In this document: one piece after another, positions 16,989-27,901 of the stretch
Position numbering within the stretch: the stretch's first letter is position 1
How the letters are laid out: every line of letters starts with the position of its first letter
NCBI RefSeq assembly: GCF_028682175.1
Contig: NZ_JANHKS010000015.1
Coordinates: 1-64,000, forward strand
Length of the DNA: 64,000 nt
Direction of reading: 5' to 3'
Source: Pseudomonas putida
GTDB taxonomy: Bacteria; Pseudomonadota; Gammaproteobacteria; Pseudomonadales; Pseudomonadaceae
Notes under the pieces: model-generated
Seen by the model: only the letters and a program-made list of their open reading frames with translations
The model's database searches: none
Told to the model about the DNA's origin: nothing
Position numbers and translations under genes: made by a program

Positions 16989-17624
16989 CTACAACCGCGC
17001 CCTGATCCGCTCTGGCAACAAATCCAGATACTTGAGCTCCGGCCGCTCCCGACACGCACTCAGTATCCCCGACATCGCGCTTACAAACTGCTCATCGATT
17101 TCCCTGTCAGCTGCAAACGACAACTTCTCGTTATGAGCCTTGCGCGCCAGCAACTGGCGGGTATGGCGAAACGTGGGGATTTCCACCGCGTACTCATCGG
17201 GGATCTTCTGCTTGAGGTAGTCGGCCTCCTTGTTGATCCTGGCGCAGCTCAACGACCGCACACGGCTGCGCATGCGCGCCATCAGTTCACGGCTGTCGCC
17301 CTTGGCCGCGAAATACACATCCGTCTGCACTCGGATCGTTGCCGGGCTGCTGGCATCGACCAGCCACGGCTTGAGCCGCCAGCGGGAAACGGCGCGTATC
17401 GCCGACTCGGCAAATTCGCGGTAGGAGCTCTGCAGCACTTCAATGTCGGTGATCGACCCATCGTTGTTTGCGGTGAACTCCACACGCACCACCCCGGAAA
17501 CACCTGCGCGGTAGAGGCTTGCCGGGTAAACCGCGTGAGGCTGTTTTTCATATTCGAGTTTGAATTCGCCGGCATGCGCCATGGCGCTCAGGCTGAGTGC
17601 AACGCAAAAGATCAATCCCTTCAT
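16989..17624 (-). CDS. Secreted TonB C-terminal-domain protein
   Basis: The 211-residue product has a signal peptide (MKGLIFCVALSLSAMAHAG) and then a TonB-type C-terminal domain: YPASLYRAGVSGVVRVEFTA, GSITDIEVLQSSYREF, AIRAVSRWRLKPW. About 100 further residues rich in Arg and Lys follow and are not recognised. Unlike real TonB there is no N-terminal membrane helix or Pro-rich spacer. The ATG at 17624 overlaps the upstream gene stop by four bases. An earlier ATG at 17645 is possible. Energy transduction is not supported by the layout. Confidence 0.75.
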   Translation of the reverse strand: MKGLIFCVALSLSAMAHAGEFKLEYEKQPHAVYPASLYRAGVSGVVRVEFTANNDGSITDIEVLQSSYREFAESAIRAVSRWRLKPWLVDASSPATIRVQTDVYFAAKGDSRELMARMRSRVRSLSCARINKEADYLKQKIPDEYAVEIPTFRHTRQLLARKAHNEKLSFAADREIDEQFVSAMSGILSACRERPELKYLDLLPERIRARL

Positions 17625-18031
17625 GATTCCTGCCTTCTTTCCCACGAAATCACCATTCGCAAGCGCTTCTCCCGCCGCTCCTGATCGAACAGGTACTGGA
17701 CGGACTCACCGATCACCGCCGGCATCTCTTGCGATACCTCCCAACGCTTGAAGCGCCAGCGTCTGACGGCCGAGACCACGGCATCTGCCGTTTTCTGGTC
17801 GGTTTGCTCCACGACCTTGATGCCACTCAGCGTGCCGTCGTGGTGGATGTCGTAGTGAACCCGAACACTCGAGAACAGCTTGCCGCCGCGTAGAGCGGAG
17901 GGATAAGCCGGGGATATGTACCGATCGAACTGGGGATGGGTTTCGCCCTTGGCATACGCGCCGCCAAGCAGCAGCGCGCTGAGCCCGACAATCCCGGAGA
18001 GCTTGCATAACCACTTCACTTTCACCTTCAC
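17621..18031 (-). CDS. Secreted TonB C-terminal-domain protein
   Basis: This 136-residue product has a signal peptide or anchor (about residues 1-27, LSALLLGGAYA) and a TonB_C-like domain: ISPAYPSALRGGKLFSSVRV, DGTLSGIKVVEQTDQKTADA, AVRRWRFKRWE. It is the first of a two-gene unit with the related gene at 16989-17624, overlapping it by four bases. It may be a periplasmic protein that uses the TonB fold for protein binding. Confidence 0.75.
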   Translation of the reverse strand: MKVKVKWLCKLSGIVGLSALLLGGAYAKGETHPQFDRYISPAYPSALRGGKLFSSVRVHYDIHHDGTLSGIKVVEQTDQKTADAVVSAVRRWRFKRWEVSQEMPAVIGESVQYLFDQERREKRLRMVISWERRQES

Positions 18032-18161
18032 CTCGACTCCAGACGCTCTGCGGCAGATGGCGGCGATGGTATGGCGGTGTGACAGCGCGCATAAGGGGAA
18101 CGATTCCTGTTCCCAAGTAGGACGAATCTGAAACGTGAAATCCAGAAATACACATCTGCGT

Positions 18162-18266
18162 CATGTTCGTAATACAACACGGCAAATCGCCTGAATCCGG
18201 AACTTTCAGCGATGAGAAACCTTCCTATTTTCTGTAATGAAAATGTAATATTCGGATTCGCATAAC
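18162..18266 (+). promoter_or_regulatory. Possible GlpR operators upstream of glpT
   Basis: Two sites resemble the E. coli GlpR consensus as I remember it (WATKTTCGWWAWCGAWMATW): CATGTTCGTAATACAACACG at 18162-18181 (about 15 of 20) and AATATTCGGATTCGCATAAC at 18247-18266 (about 13 of 20). Both lie within 130 bp of the glpT start. Tentative. Confidence 0.3.
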
Positions 18267-18291
18267 AAAACAAAAGCCACTGGAGTGTTCG

Positions 18292-19641
18292 ATGTTTGCC
18301 TTTTTCCGCCCTGCCGCGCATCAGGCCCCGCTGCCTGCCGAGCGCGTCGATAGCACGTACCGTCGTCTGCGCTGGCAGATTTTCGCAGGCATCTTCTTTG
18401 GCTATGCGGGGTACTACCTGCTACGCAAGAACTTCTCGCTGGCCATGCCCTACCTGATCGATCAGGGCTACACCCGGGGTGAGCTGGGGGTGGCGATTTC
18501 GGCGATCGCGATTGCCTATGGCCTGTCGAAATTCCTGATGGGGCTGGTGTCGGACCGCTCCAATCCCCGTTACTTCCTGCCGTTTGGCCTGCTGGTTTCT
18601 GCGGCGGTGATGTTCGTGTTCGGTTTCGCGCCTTGGGCGACGTCGAGCGTGACGATCATGTTCATCCTGCTGTTCATCAACGGCTGGGCGCAGGGCATGG
18701 GCTGGCCGCCGAGCGGGCGGACGATGGTGCACTGGTGGTCGCAGAAGGAGCGCGGCGGCGTGGTTTCGGTGTGGAACGTGGCGCATAACGTCGGTGGCGG
18801 CCTGATCGGTCCGCTGTTCCTGCTGGGCCTGGGCTGGACCAACGACTGGCACGCCGCATTCTATGTACCGGCTGCGGTGGCGCTGTTCGTGGCGTTGTTC
18901 GCTTTCGCTACCATGCGCGACACCCCGCAATCAGTGGGCTTGCCGCCAGTGGAGGAGTACAAGAACGACTTCCCGGAAGGCTACGATGCGAGCCACGAGG
19001 AGGAGTTCAGCGCCAAGGAAATCTTCGTCAAGTATGTGCTGCGCAACAAGATGCTCTGGTACATCGCGCTGGCCAACGTGTTCGTCTACCTGCTGCGCTA
19101 TGGCGTGCTGGACTGGGCGCCGACCTACCTCAAGGAAGCCAAGCATTTTGATGTCGACAAGACGTCCTGGGCCTACTTCTTCTACGAATGGGCCGGCATT
19201 CCGGGCACGCTGCTGTGCGGCTGGATGTCGGACAAGATCTTCCGTGGCAACCGTGGCCTGACCGGAATCGTGTTCATGTTGCTGGTGACAGTGGCGACCC
19301 TGGTGTACTGGCTCAACCCGCCGGGTAACCCGACCATCGACATGATCGCGCTGGTTTCCATCGGCTTCCTGATCTATGGCCCGGTGATGCTGATCGGTCT
19401 GCAGGCCCTTGAACTGGCACCGAAGAAAGCGGCGGGCACGGCGGCAGGGTTCACCGGCCTGTTCGGATATCTGGGCGGCTCGGTCGCGGCCAGTGCGCTG
19501 ATGGGCTACACCGTGGACCACTTCGGCTGGGATGGCGGATTCGTGATTTTGATCGCAGCGTGCGTATTGTCGATCGTCTTCATGGCGCCAACCCTGCGCC
19601 ACACGCGGGTGGCGAGCCAGTCGCGGGAAGCCGTGGCCTAA
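18292..19641 (+). CDS. glpT: Glycerol-3-phosphate:phosphate antiporter
   Basis: GlpT imports sn-glycerol-3-phosphate in exchange for inorganic phosphate across the inner membrane. It is also the usual uptake route for fosfomycin. The 449-residue, 12-helix MFS protein is very close to E. coli GlpT throughout: [33 protein letters not shown] (with the substrate-binding arginine), [40 protein letters not shown]. It starts ATGTTTGCC with GGAGTGTTCG just upstream. It is monocistronic and not linked to other glp genes here. Confidence 0.96.
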   Translation: MFAFFRPAAHQAPLPAERVDSTYRRLRWQIFAGIFFGYAGYYLLRKNFSLAMPYLIDQGYTRGELGVAISAIAIAYGLSKFLMGLVSDRSNPRYFLPFGLLVSAAVMFVFGFAPWATSSVTIMFILLFINGWAQGMGWPPSGRTMVHWWSQKERGGVVSVWNVAHNVGGGLIGPLFLLGLGWTNDWHAAFYVPAAVALFVALFAFATMRDTPQSVGLPPVEEYKNDFPEGYDASHEEEFSAKEIFVKYVLRNKMLWYIALANVFVYLLRYGVLDWAPTYLKEAKHFDVDKTSWAYFFYEWAGIPGTLLCGWMSDKIFRGNRGLTGIVFMLLVTVATLVYWLNPPGNPTIDMIALVSIGFLIYGPVMLIGLQALELAPKKAAGTAAGFTGLFGYLGGSVAASALMGYTVDHFGWDGGFVILIAACVLSIVFMAPTLRHTRVASQSREAVA

Positions 19642-19657
19642 GGCCGATGGGGTTGAT

Positions 19658-19739
19658 CTAGCAGCACGGCCGGGCGGCGATCCGATGCCTGCGGTGGCGA
19701 TTCAACGGACGCCACCGCCGGCAAGCCGTGCTGCTACGG
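19658..19739. repeat. Degenerate REPIN, GTAGCAGCACGGC family
   Basis: The right arm GCCGGCAAGCCGTGCTGCTA is intact. The left arm CTAGCAGCACGGCCGGGCGG is altered internally. It lies between glpT and the ChaC-like gene, which converge. Confidence 0.8.
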
Positions 19740-19765
19740 CCTTCGGCCAGAGGCTTATCCGATGC

Positions 19766-20437
19766 CTACACAGCCAACAAAACCGGCCTGCACCGCTTGA
19801 AGCGCTCTTCCAGGCTCACGTCCGGCATGGCGTGGGTGCGCAGGGCGTGGATGGTTTGTTCGACGTATTCCCAGGTGGTGCCGTAGCGGCCGGCGGCGTT
19901 GGCCAGGACCTGGGTCAGGATGCTGTCGGGCAGGTTGCCGGCGTAGCTGGGCAGGTGGCGTTCGAGCACGAAGCCCAGGGCCTGGACCTTGGTGCCGTCT
20001 TCGAGGCGGCAACTCAGCCAGTGCGGGCGATACGAGGGATACGGCATCTCCCGCTCCCACAGCGCCAGCAGGGACTGCTCGATGTTTTCTTCGGGCAGCC
20101 GATAGGCGAAACCACTGCACGAGCCGCCGCGATCCAGACCGAAGACCAGGCCGGGTTGCTCGGGTGTGCCGCGATGTTCGTGGGACCAGAGATACAGGCC
20201 GCGATGGTAGCCATGCACCCGACCGCGCTGACGCTCCACGGCGGAGCACTCGGGGCGCCAGATCAGTGATCCGTAGGCGAACAGCCAGATGGGACCGCCT
20301 TCGTGACGGGACAGAGTGGCGTGCATGGAGGCCAGGAGTTGCTCGTGGGTCAGTTTGGGGCCAAGGTCGATAACAGGTGGATAACTCAGCCCCAGACCCT
20401 CATGGACGGCTGCCACCAAGCTATTGATTTGATTCAC
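19766..20437 (-). CDS. ChaC-like gamma-glutamylcyclotransferase
   Basis: Proteins of this family cleave the gamma-glutamyl bond of glutathione to give 5-oxoproline and Cys-Gly. The 223-residue product has the signature IWLFAYGSLIWRP (glycine-loop binding site) followed by GRVHGYHRGLYLWSHEHRGT and LVFGLDRGGSCSGFAYRLPE. The GTG at 20437 was chosen as start: it follows GAGGAG by about seven bases, while the open frame to 20536 adds residues unlike the family. Confidence 0.88.
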   Translation of the reverse strand: MNQINSLVAAVHEGLGLSYPPVIDLGPKLTHEQLLASMHATLSRHEGGPIWLFAYGSLIWRPECSAVERQRGRVHGYHRGLYLWSHEHRGTPEQPGLVFGLDRGGSCSGFAYRLPEENIEQSLLALWEREMPYPSYRPHWLSCRLEDGTKVQALGFVLERHLPSYAGNLPDSILTQVLANAAGRYGTTWEYVEQTIHALRTHAMPDVSLEERFKRCRPVLLAV

Positions 20438-20776
20438 CCTCTGGCTCCTCGCTGGCCAACTCAAGGCCAGTGTAATGCTAAACGCCTGCACACGCGCTGA
20501 ACGCAGCGTTCGCAACTGCATGACTATCAGACTCAACCCTGACGCAATCCGTCACGCCAGAAAAGCCGAATCAACCCGATCAGAGATGCAATTCGCACTC
20601 CAGCCGCCGCGCCGCCCGGCAGGATGCGGCCTGCAGCGTGACGACCATTTGTCGGTCGGCAGATTAGGACGTTTCCTACGCAACCATCGGAAACTTCAAC
20701 TTACGCGCCAAATGGGGCTTACGTATAAATCCGCGCGTTCGCGCCCAGTGCGCGCTGGCGATTAACGGAACGACAC
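20438..20776. other. Divergent intergenic region without a convincing gene
   Basis: This 339-base gap lies between the divergent ChaC-like gene and the small barrel gene. A 96-codon open frame (20475-20765) has no ribosome site and no recognisable protein features, so I do not call it. GCGCG-rich inverted segments near 20730-20760 could form a hairpin before the barrel gene. Confidence 0.5.
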
Positions 20777-21253
20777 GTGAATACATTCAGTAGAGTCCTG
20801 CCACTGCTGCTGGGCAGCGCCATATGGCTCAGCCCGGCGCATGCCGATCACGACGACAGGGGCTTCTGGCAACTGCAGACCAGCGTCTATACCCGACACT
20901 TCTCGCCCTCCCCTGAGCACACCAACCGGCAAAACCTGATCGGCGTGGAGCGCAATGAAGAGTCGGGATGGCTGTATGGCGCCGCAACCTTTCGTAACTC
21001 GTTCGGCCAGCGGTCGGTCTATGCCTATGGCGGCAAACGCTTCGACAGCACTGACCATCCGTTCTATGCCAAGCTCAGCGGGGGGCTGTTGCATGGCTAC
21101 AAGGGCAAATACCGCGACAAGATCCCGCTGAACCGGTTTGGAGTCGCCCCGGCGCTTATTCCGGCCGTCGGCATCAGCATCAAGCCGGTCACCGCAGAAC
21201 TGGTGCTGCTGGGCAGTTCCGCTGCGATGGCCAACGTCGGGTTACGGTTCTAG
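20777..21253 (+). CDS. Small outer-membrane beta-barrel protein
   Basis: The product is 158 residues with a GTG start. It has a signal peptide ending SPAHAD, alternating amphipathic strands, and a C-terminal phenylalanine (MANVGLRF) as required for BAM-mediated insertion. Length and strand pattern resemble eight-stranded barrels such as PagP. Relatives near glpT are sometimes labelled glycerol-3-phosphate transporter (from memory), but nothing in the sequence supports that. Function unknown. Confidence 0.75.
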   Translation: MNTFSRVLPLLLGSAIWLSPAHADHDDRGFWQLQTSVYTRHFSPSPEHTNRQNLIGVERNEESGWLYGAATFRNSFGQRSVYAYGGKRFDSTDHPFYAKLSGGLLHGYKGKYRDKIPLNRFGVAPALIPAVGISIKPVTAELVLLGSSAAMANVGLRF

Positions 21254-21261
21254 AAAGCGCC

Positions 21262-22230
21262 TCAGGACCGAGGCGCGTAGGCGAACACATCGGCGCGCAT
21301 CTGCTGCGCGTCCATGCCGGCAACCACGAGGGCGTCGAGCGTCGAGTAGACCATGGCCGGCGATCCGCTGGCATAGACCTGGATGGATTTGAGATCCGGG
21401 AAGTCCTCGCAGACCGCCTCGTGCAGCATGCCGCAGCGCCCTTCCCAACCGCAGAGGTCGCTGACCACCTGATGCAGGTAGAGGTTGTCGAGGGTTTTCC
21501 ACTCGTCCCAGTGCTTGAGCTCGTAGAAATCCTCGGGGCGACGCACGCCCCAGTACACGTGAACCGGATACGGGAAGCCCTTGGAACGGCAGTGCTCGAT
21601 CAGGCTGTGCATCTGGCCCATGCCGGTGCCCGCCGCGATCAACACCAGCGGACCGTCAGGCAATTCGCCCAGGTGGGTGTCGCCAAACGGCAACTCCACC
21701 CGCGCCATGCCGTCACGCTGCAACTGTTTGATCAGGTTTTGCGCGCTGGCTTCGCGGGCCAGTACATGCAACTCCAGGTAGCGCCCGCTTTCCGGGGCGG
21801 AAGCCATGGAGAACGCGGACTTCTCGCCGTCGTCGCGGGCAATCATCAGGTATTGCCCGGCGTGATAGCGCGGCGGCTTGCCGGCCGGGGCGCGCAACAT
21901 CACCCGCCACACATCGCCGCCGACTTCGACGCATTCGGTAACCTGGCAGGCGAACTTGCGCACCGGCAGCTCGCCCAATGGCAGGACGCTGTCCCACACC
22001 ACGACGCAATCTTCCTGCGGCACTGCCAGACAGGTGTAGATCTCGCCGTGGCCATGCAGCTCGCCCGTCTGTACGACACTGCCTTCAACCAGCAACGCCG
22101 AGCAGATGTGGCAATTGCCGTTGCGGCAGCTCTGTGGACATTCATAACCCAGGCGCTGGGCTGCATCGAGGATCCGCTCGCCGGGCAATGTCTCAAGTAC
22201 TGCGCCCGACGGCTGCAAGGTTACACGCAT
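21262..22230 (-). CDS. 2Fe-2S ferredoxin/FAD/NAD reductase (CDP-6-deoxy-glucoseen reductase-like)
   Basis: The 322-residue protein has an N-terminal plant-type ferredoxin domain with ligands in CPQSCRNGNCHIC and a fourth cysteine in YTCLAV, a central FAD domain (HAGQYLMIARDDGEKSAFSM), and a C-terminal NAD domain (LIAAGTGMGQMHSLIEH). Electrons pass from NAD(P)H through FAD to the cluster and on to a partner. Start ATG 22230 overlaps the ubiD stop by one base (TGATG). The adjacency is conserved in Pseudomonas and hints at a supporting role for UbiD or its flavin, which is inference. Confidence 0.88.
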   Translation of the reverse strand: MRVTLQPSGAVLETLPGERILDAAQRLGYECPQSCRNGNCHICSALLVEGSVVQTGELHGHGEIYTCLAVPQEDCVVVWDSVLPLGELPVRKFACQVTECVEVGGDVWRVMLRAPAGKPPRYHAGQYLMIARDDGEKSAFSMASAPESGRYLELHVLAREASAQNLIKQLQRDGMARVELPFGDTHLGELPDGPLVLIAAGTGMGQMHSLIEHCRSKGFPYPVHVYWGVRRPEDFYELKHWDEWKTLDNLYLHQVVSDLCGWEGRCGMLHEAVCEDFPDLKSIQVYASGSPAMVYSTLDALVVAGMDAQQMRADVFAYAPRS

Positions 22231-23696
22231 CAATCTATTCCCAGCTGATTCCAGAGTTCGTCGATACGACGCGTGACGGCTTCATCCTTGACGATGGCTC
22301 GGCCCCATTCGCGGGTGGTTTCACCCGGCCATTTATGGGTCGCATCCAGGCCCATCTTCGAGCCAAGGCCCGAGATCGGGGAGGCGAAGTCCAGGTAGTC
22401 GATGGGCGTATTGTCGATCATCACCGTGTCGCGCTTGGGGTCCATGCGTGTGGTGATTGCCCAGATGACGTCGTTCCAGTCCCGCGCGTTGATATCGTCG
22501 TCGGTGACAATAACGAACTTGGTGTACATGAACTGTCGCAAAAACGACCAGACACCCAGCATCACGCGCTTGGCGTGGCCCGGGTACTGCTTTTTCATGG
22601 TCACGACGGCCATGCGGTACGAGCAGCCTTCGGGCGGCAAGTAGAAGTCGGTGATCTCCGGGAACTGCTTCTGCAGGATCGGTACGAACACTTCGTTCAG
22701 CGCCACGCCCAGAATCGCTGGCTCATCCGGCGGACGGCCGGTGTAGGTGCTGTGGTAAATCGGCTTGATGCGGTGGGTGATGCGCTCGACGGTGAACACC
22801 GGGAAGCGGTCGACCTCGTTGTAATAGCCGGTGTGGTCGCCGTACGGCCCCTCATCGGCCATTTCGCCGGGGTGAATCACGCCTTCGAGCACGATCTCGG
22901 CGCTGGACGGCACTTGCAGGTCATTGCCTCGGCACTTGATGAGCTCGGTGCGATTGCCACGCAACAGGCCGGCGAAGGCGTACTCCGAAAGGCTGTCGGG
23001 AACTGGCGTCACGGCGCCGAGAATCGTCGCCGGGTCTGCGCCCAGCGCCACGGACACCGGGAATGGCTGGCCAGGGTGCTTGTCGCACCATTCCTTGAAA
23101 TCCAGCGCGCCGCCGCGATGGCTGAGCCAGCGCATGATGACCTTGTTGCGGCCGATCACCTGCTGACGATAGATGCCCAGGTTCTGGCGCTCCTTGTTCG
23201 GGCCCTTGGTGACGGTCAGGCCCCAGGTGATCAGCGGGCCGACGTCGCCGGGCCAGCAGGTCTGTACCGGGAGCATGCCAAGGTCGACGTCATCGCCTTC
23301 GATGACCACTTCCTGGCACGGGGCATCCTTGACGACCTTGGGCGCCATGGAGATGACCTTCTTGAAGATCGGCAGCTTCGACCAGGCGTCTTTCAGGCCC
23401 TTGGGCGGCTCGGGCTCCTTGAGGAAGGCCAGCAGCTTGCCGATTTCCCGCAGCTCGTCGGTGGACTCGGCGCCCATGCCCATGGCCACGCGCTCGGGCG
23501 TGCCGAACAGGTTGCCGAGCACCGGGATATCAAAACCGGTCGGGTTCTCGAAGAGCAAGGCCGGGCCCTTGTTGCGCAGGGTCCGGTCGCAGACTTCGGT
23601 CATCTCAAGCACCGGAGAAATGGGTACCTGGATGCGTTTCAACTCTCCGCGCTGCTCAAGCTGCTGCACGAAATCCCGTAGATCCTTGAATTTCAT
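22230..23696 (-). CDS. ubiD: 3-octaprenyl-4-hydroxybenzoate decarboxylase
   Basis: UbiD decarboxylates the ubiquinone precursor using prenylated FMN made by UbiX. The 488-residue product begins [20 protein letters not shown] and includes [34 protein letters not shown], and the active-site stretch [18 protein letters not shown]. The start at ATG 23696 is preferred over a GTG at 23708 because it matches the family N-terminus. Confidence 0.96.
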   Translation of the reverse strand: MKFKDLRDFVQQLEQRGELKRIQVPISPVLEMTEVCDRTLRNKGPALLFENPTGFDIPVLGNLFGTPERVAMGMGAESTDELREIGKLLAFLKEPEPPKGLKDAWSKLPIFKKVISMAPKVVKDAPCQEVVIEGDDVDLGMLPVQTCWPGDVGPLITWGLTVTKGPNKERQNLGIYRQQVIGRNKVIMRWLSHRGGALDFKEWCDKHPGQPFPVSVALGADPATILGAVTPVPDSLSEYAFAGLLRGNRTELIKCRGNDLQVPSSAEIVLEGVIHPGEMADEGPYGDHTGYYNEVDRFPVFTVERITHRIKPIYHSTYTGRPPDEPAILGVALNEVFVPILQKQFPEITDFYLPPEGCSYRMAVVTMKKQYPGHAKRVMLGVWSFLRQFMYTKFVIVTDDDINARDWNDVIWAITTRMDPKRDTVMIDNTPIDYLDFASPISGLGSKMGLDATHKWPGETTREWGRAIVKDEAVTRRIDELWNQLGID

Positions 23697-23769
23697 TAAC
23701 CCGGCCACTTAACAAATAGATGCACATCCTACCTGCTCTGGCGGCCGACAGCAGCCACCTGGCGTGCAT

Positions 23770-25734
23770 TCATCCGCCTTTGGACAGGTTTTCACCGAGG
23801 AAAATGGGCGCCAGCAGGGAGGTCATGCGCTCCCCGCCCTGATCGGAGAGGTGATTTTCATCCATGTACTGGGAATAGCCGTCGAATTCGGCGCGGCAGA
23901 TGCCACCCGGACACATCAAGGTCGCGGGGTCCAGCACGCGGACCTGGGCATCTTCCCTGCTCAACTGGCTGAACAGCGCATCGAGAAACTGCTGACGCGC
24001 CTCATGCTCGGCGATCGGACGCCCCAGGCGCTCGGCCGAACGCCCGACCATGGCGAGGCTGGCCAGCCGCGCCACGGTGCCCTGACGTTGCAGCGGCACT
24101 TCCTTGAAGATCCACACCCGCGCGCCGGTCTCGCGCACGCTGCGCACCATGGCGCTCAGATCCTTGGCCACCTGTTGCTCGGCAATGCGACGGCTGTCAT
24201 TGCGGTACAGCACGTGCTGCATGTCGCCATCCTCCTCGCCATAGAGGTAGAGGCTCCAGCGCGCCGCCAGCACCACGTCGCGAATCTTGTTTTCGCGAAT
24301 CGATTGCAGGGTCACCTGATTGAAATCCTGGCATTGCTGACGGGTTTCGTGCCCCTGTATCGGCAGGCAACCGGACAGGCTCGCCAGCCACACCGGCGTT
24401 TCATAGCGCCGGGCGTCAGCGGCGATGGCCGGCATCAGCGCGGCGGCGTGGCTGTCTCCCCACACCAGTTGCACGGGCGGCGCATTACCGTCATCGGCAA
24501 AGCGGCAGACCTTGGTCAGATCTTCACTTTTGCGCTGCAGCAGGCACTCTTTCTGCCCCAGTTGCCAGTTCCGGCTCTGGGCATACTGCTGCGCCTGACC
24601 GGAGAGGCGTTGCGGCATGCCGTCGGCGTCGCGTACTACCTGCCCCGCCGCGCCGATGACCAACAGCGCCGCAAGGCCCGCGCCCAGCACCTGCTTGCGC
24701 CCGGCCAGAATCCGCTTTTCGCGGAATGGCAATTCGACCAGCCGCCAGCTCAAAAACGCCAGCACCAGGCTGAGCACGACCCAGCCACCGGCCTCCAGCG
24801 CCTGCATGCCATCGACAGAAACGGCGTTGGCGTAGACGAAAACCGGCCAGTGCCACAGGTACCAGGAATAGGAAATCAGGCCGACGCCCACCATCACCGG
24901 CAGGCTCAACAGCCGCCCCACAAGCGTAGGCGCGTGGCCGTTGGCCCAGATCATCGCCGTGGCGCCGAGCACCGGAAGCAATGCCGCCCAGCCCGGGAAC
25001 TGCGTGTACTTGTCGAAACTGAAAATCGCGTACAGCACCGCCGCGAGCCCGGCCAGGCTTACCCACTGACAGGTCTTGGCCGATGGCGCGTGTCGAGACG
25101 CGGGCAACACCGCGAGCATTGCACCGCACAGCAATTCCCAGGCGCGCATCGGCAGCAGGAAAAACGCCGCATCAGGCTGGCGTTTGATGACCCAGACGTT
25201 GAGCGCAAACGACACCAGCAGAAGACCGAACAGCATCCAGCGCCAATGCCGCAGGAAGCGGGTCAGCAAGACCATCAGCAACGGAAACAGGATGTAGTAC
25301 TGCTCTTCGACCGAGAGCGACCAGGTATGCAGCAGCGGTTTGAAATCGGAGGCGGGGTTGAAGTAGCCGTCCTGGCGCATGAACAGGATGTTGGAGACGA
25401 ACATCGCCTGATAGCGCACCGCGCGGCCCAGTTGCGAGTAGTCGTTGGCGGGCATCAGCAGCCAGCCGACCAGCAGTGCCGCGAGCATCATCACGCTCAG
25501 GGCGGGGATGATCCGGCGCGCCCGACGCGCCCAGAAATCGACAAAGCTGAAGCGTCCGGCGCTGATCTCCCGAAAGATGATCGAGGTAATCAGAAAACCG
25601 GAGATGACGAAAAACACATCGACGCCAACAAAGCCGCCGCTGAAGACGCCAAAACCGAAGTGGTAGAGCACTACCGGAATGACAGCCAGAGCCCGCAGCC
25701 CGTCGATATCCCGACGATTGCCAAAGGTATGCAT
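23770..25734 (-). CDS. OafA/YrhL-type O-acyltransferase with C-terminal SGNH domain
   Basis: This 654-residue inner-membrane enzyme should acylate a surface polysaccharide such as O-antigen. The N-terminal acyltransferase-3 domain has about ten helices (RRDIDGLRALAVIPVVLYHF, FFVISGFLIT, HTWSLSVEEQYYI). After about residue 360 comes a periplasmic SGNH domain with the nucleophile block GDSHAAALMPAI and the C-terminal DENHLSDQG. It has a strong ribosome site (AAGGAG) and its own terminal region before ubiD. The exact acceptor is unknown. Confidence 0.9.
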   Translation of the reverse strand: MHTFGNRRDIDGLRALAVIPVVLYHFGFGVFSGGFVGVDVFFVISGFLITSIIFREISAGRFSFVDFWARRARRIIPALSVMMLAALLVGWLLMPANDYSQLGRAVRYQAMFVSNILFMRQDGYFNPASDFKPLLHTWSLSVEEQYYILFPLLMVLLTRFLRHWRWMLFGLLLVSFALNVWVIKRQPDAAFFLLPMRAWELLCGAMLAVLPASRHAPSAKTCQWVSLAGLAAVLYAIFSFDKYTQFPGWAALLPVLGATAMIWANGHAPTLVGRLLSLPVMVGVGLISYSWYLWHWPVFVYANAVSVDGMQALEAGGWVVLSLVLAFLSWRLVELPFREKRILAGRKQVLGAGLAALLVIGAAGQVVRDADGMPQRLSGQAQQYAQSRNWQLGQKECLLQRKSEDLTKVCRFADDGNAPPVQLVWGDSHAAALMPAIAADARRYETPVWLASLSGCLPIQGHETRQQCQDFNQVTLQSIRENKIRDVVLAARWSLYLYGEEDGDMQHVLYRNDSRRIAEQQVAKDLSAMVRSVRETGARVWIFKEVPLQRQGTVARLASLAMVGRSAERLGRPIAEHEARQQFLDALFSQLSREDAQVRVLDPATLMCPGGICRAEFDGYSQYMDENHLSDQGGERMTSLLAPIFLGENLSKGG

Positions 25735-25770
25735 GACGCTCCTTGTCCCGCTTTTTCAAATATTGAAACC

Positions 25771-25804
25771 AAAAAAATGGTGCCCCAAAGGGACACCACT
25801 TTTC
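25771..25804 (-). terminator. Terminator of rho
   Basis: Reading on the minus strand, GTGGTGTCCC, a TTT loop and GGGGCACCAT form a stem followed by a seven-T run. It starts 18 bases after the rho stop codon. Confidence 0.85.
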
Positions 25805-25821
25805 TACAGCCGTTCAGCAGC

Positions 25822-27081
<1,260 letters not shown>

Positions 27082-27274
27082 ATAGGAATGACGTAATCAT
27101 GTATGGAGGGGGAAATTAAGCTTTTGGCTTAATGAGGCCGCGCCGCAGAGAAGGCGACAGGATCGCGTACAAATCGAAAGGAGAGCGTCGGCGACGGCTA
27201 GCAGGGGGCAACGGAGAAGCCGTTGCGGGGCCGAATGTACCACTTGATTTTCCGAGCGTCTAGTGCAACGCCAG

Positions 27275-27302
27275 AAAAAAGCCCCGCAATTTGCGGGGCT
27301 TT
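27275..27302 (-). terminator. Terminator of trxA
   Basis: On the minus strand AAAGCCCCGCAAATTGCGGG continues into a C/T-rich arm ending in six T. It has an eight-base GC stem and lies just past the trxA stop. Confidence 0.92.
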
Positions 27303-27309
27303 AGCGCCA

Positions 27310-27639
27310 TCAGATGTTGGCGTCGAGGAATGCTTGCAGCTGGGACTTGGACAGTGCGCCGACCTTGGTCGCCGCGACTTCGCCGTCCTTGAACAGCATC
27401 AGGGTCGGAATACCACGAACGCCGTGCTTGGCCGGAGTTTCCTGGTTTTCGTCGATGTTCAGCTTGGCGATGGTCAGCTTGCCTTCGTAGGTGCCGGCGA
27501 TATCGTCCAGAACCGGGGCAATCATTTTGCACGGGCCACACCACTCAGCCCAGAAATCTACCAGCACAGGGCCTTGTGCCTTCAGGACATCGGCGTCGAA
27601 GCTCGCGTCGCTGACGTGTTTGATAAGGTCGCTACTCAT
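27310..27639 (-). CDS. trxA: Thioredoxin 1
   Basis: This is the cytoplasmic disulfide reductase used by ribonucleotide reductase, methionine sulfoxide reductase and others. The 109-residue product has the redox site [12 protein letters not shown] (Cys34, Cys37), the [20 protein letters not shown] cis-proline segment and a C-terminal helix. An upstream GGAGAAATCTC leads to the ATG. It sits upstream of rho, the classic order. Confidence 0.98.
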   Translation of the reverse strand: MSSDLIKHVSDASFDADVLKAQGPVLVDFWAEWCGPCKMIAPVLDDIAGTYEGKLTIAKLNIDENQETPAKHGVRGIPTLMLFKDGEVAATKVGALSKSQLQAFLDANI

Positions 27640-27778
27640 GAGATTTCTCCGAGGTCATAGGCAAAAAAACGTGGCCCATCATAACTGCGTCAAGCCGTGA
27701 CAGGAAGGCGCTGGCGATTGTCTCTTGCTATGGAGCGTAATGACTAGCTTTATTGAAGTGACCCCGCACACATCCAAT

Positions 27779-27872
27779 CCGTAGCAGCACGGCTTGCCGG
27801 CGGGGGCGGTGTGTCTGTGAATGATGAGTCGTCTGACACGCCGCTCCCGCCGGCAAGCCGTGCTGCTACGGG
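27779..27872. repeat. REPIN, GTAGCAGCACGGC family
   Basis: CCGTAGCAGCACGGCTTGCC pairs with GGCAAGCCGTGCTGCTACGG around a spacer holding GTGTCTGTGA and TCTGACACG. Confidence 0.92.
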
Positions 27873-27901
27873 GGTCGTGAACGGCCAGTTGGTTCGTTCA
27901 A

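Noticed and set aside
20475..20765. 96-codon frame between the ChaC-like and barrel genes
   Set aside because: No ribosome site, no protein-like composition and it covers the divergent promoter region.
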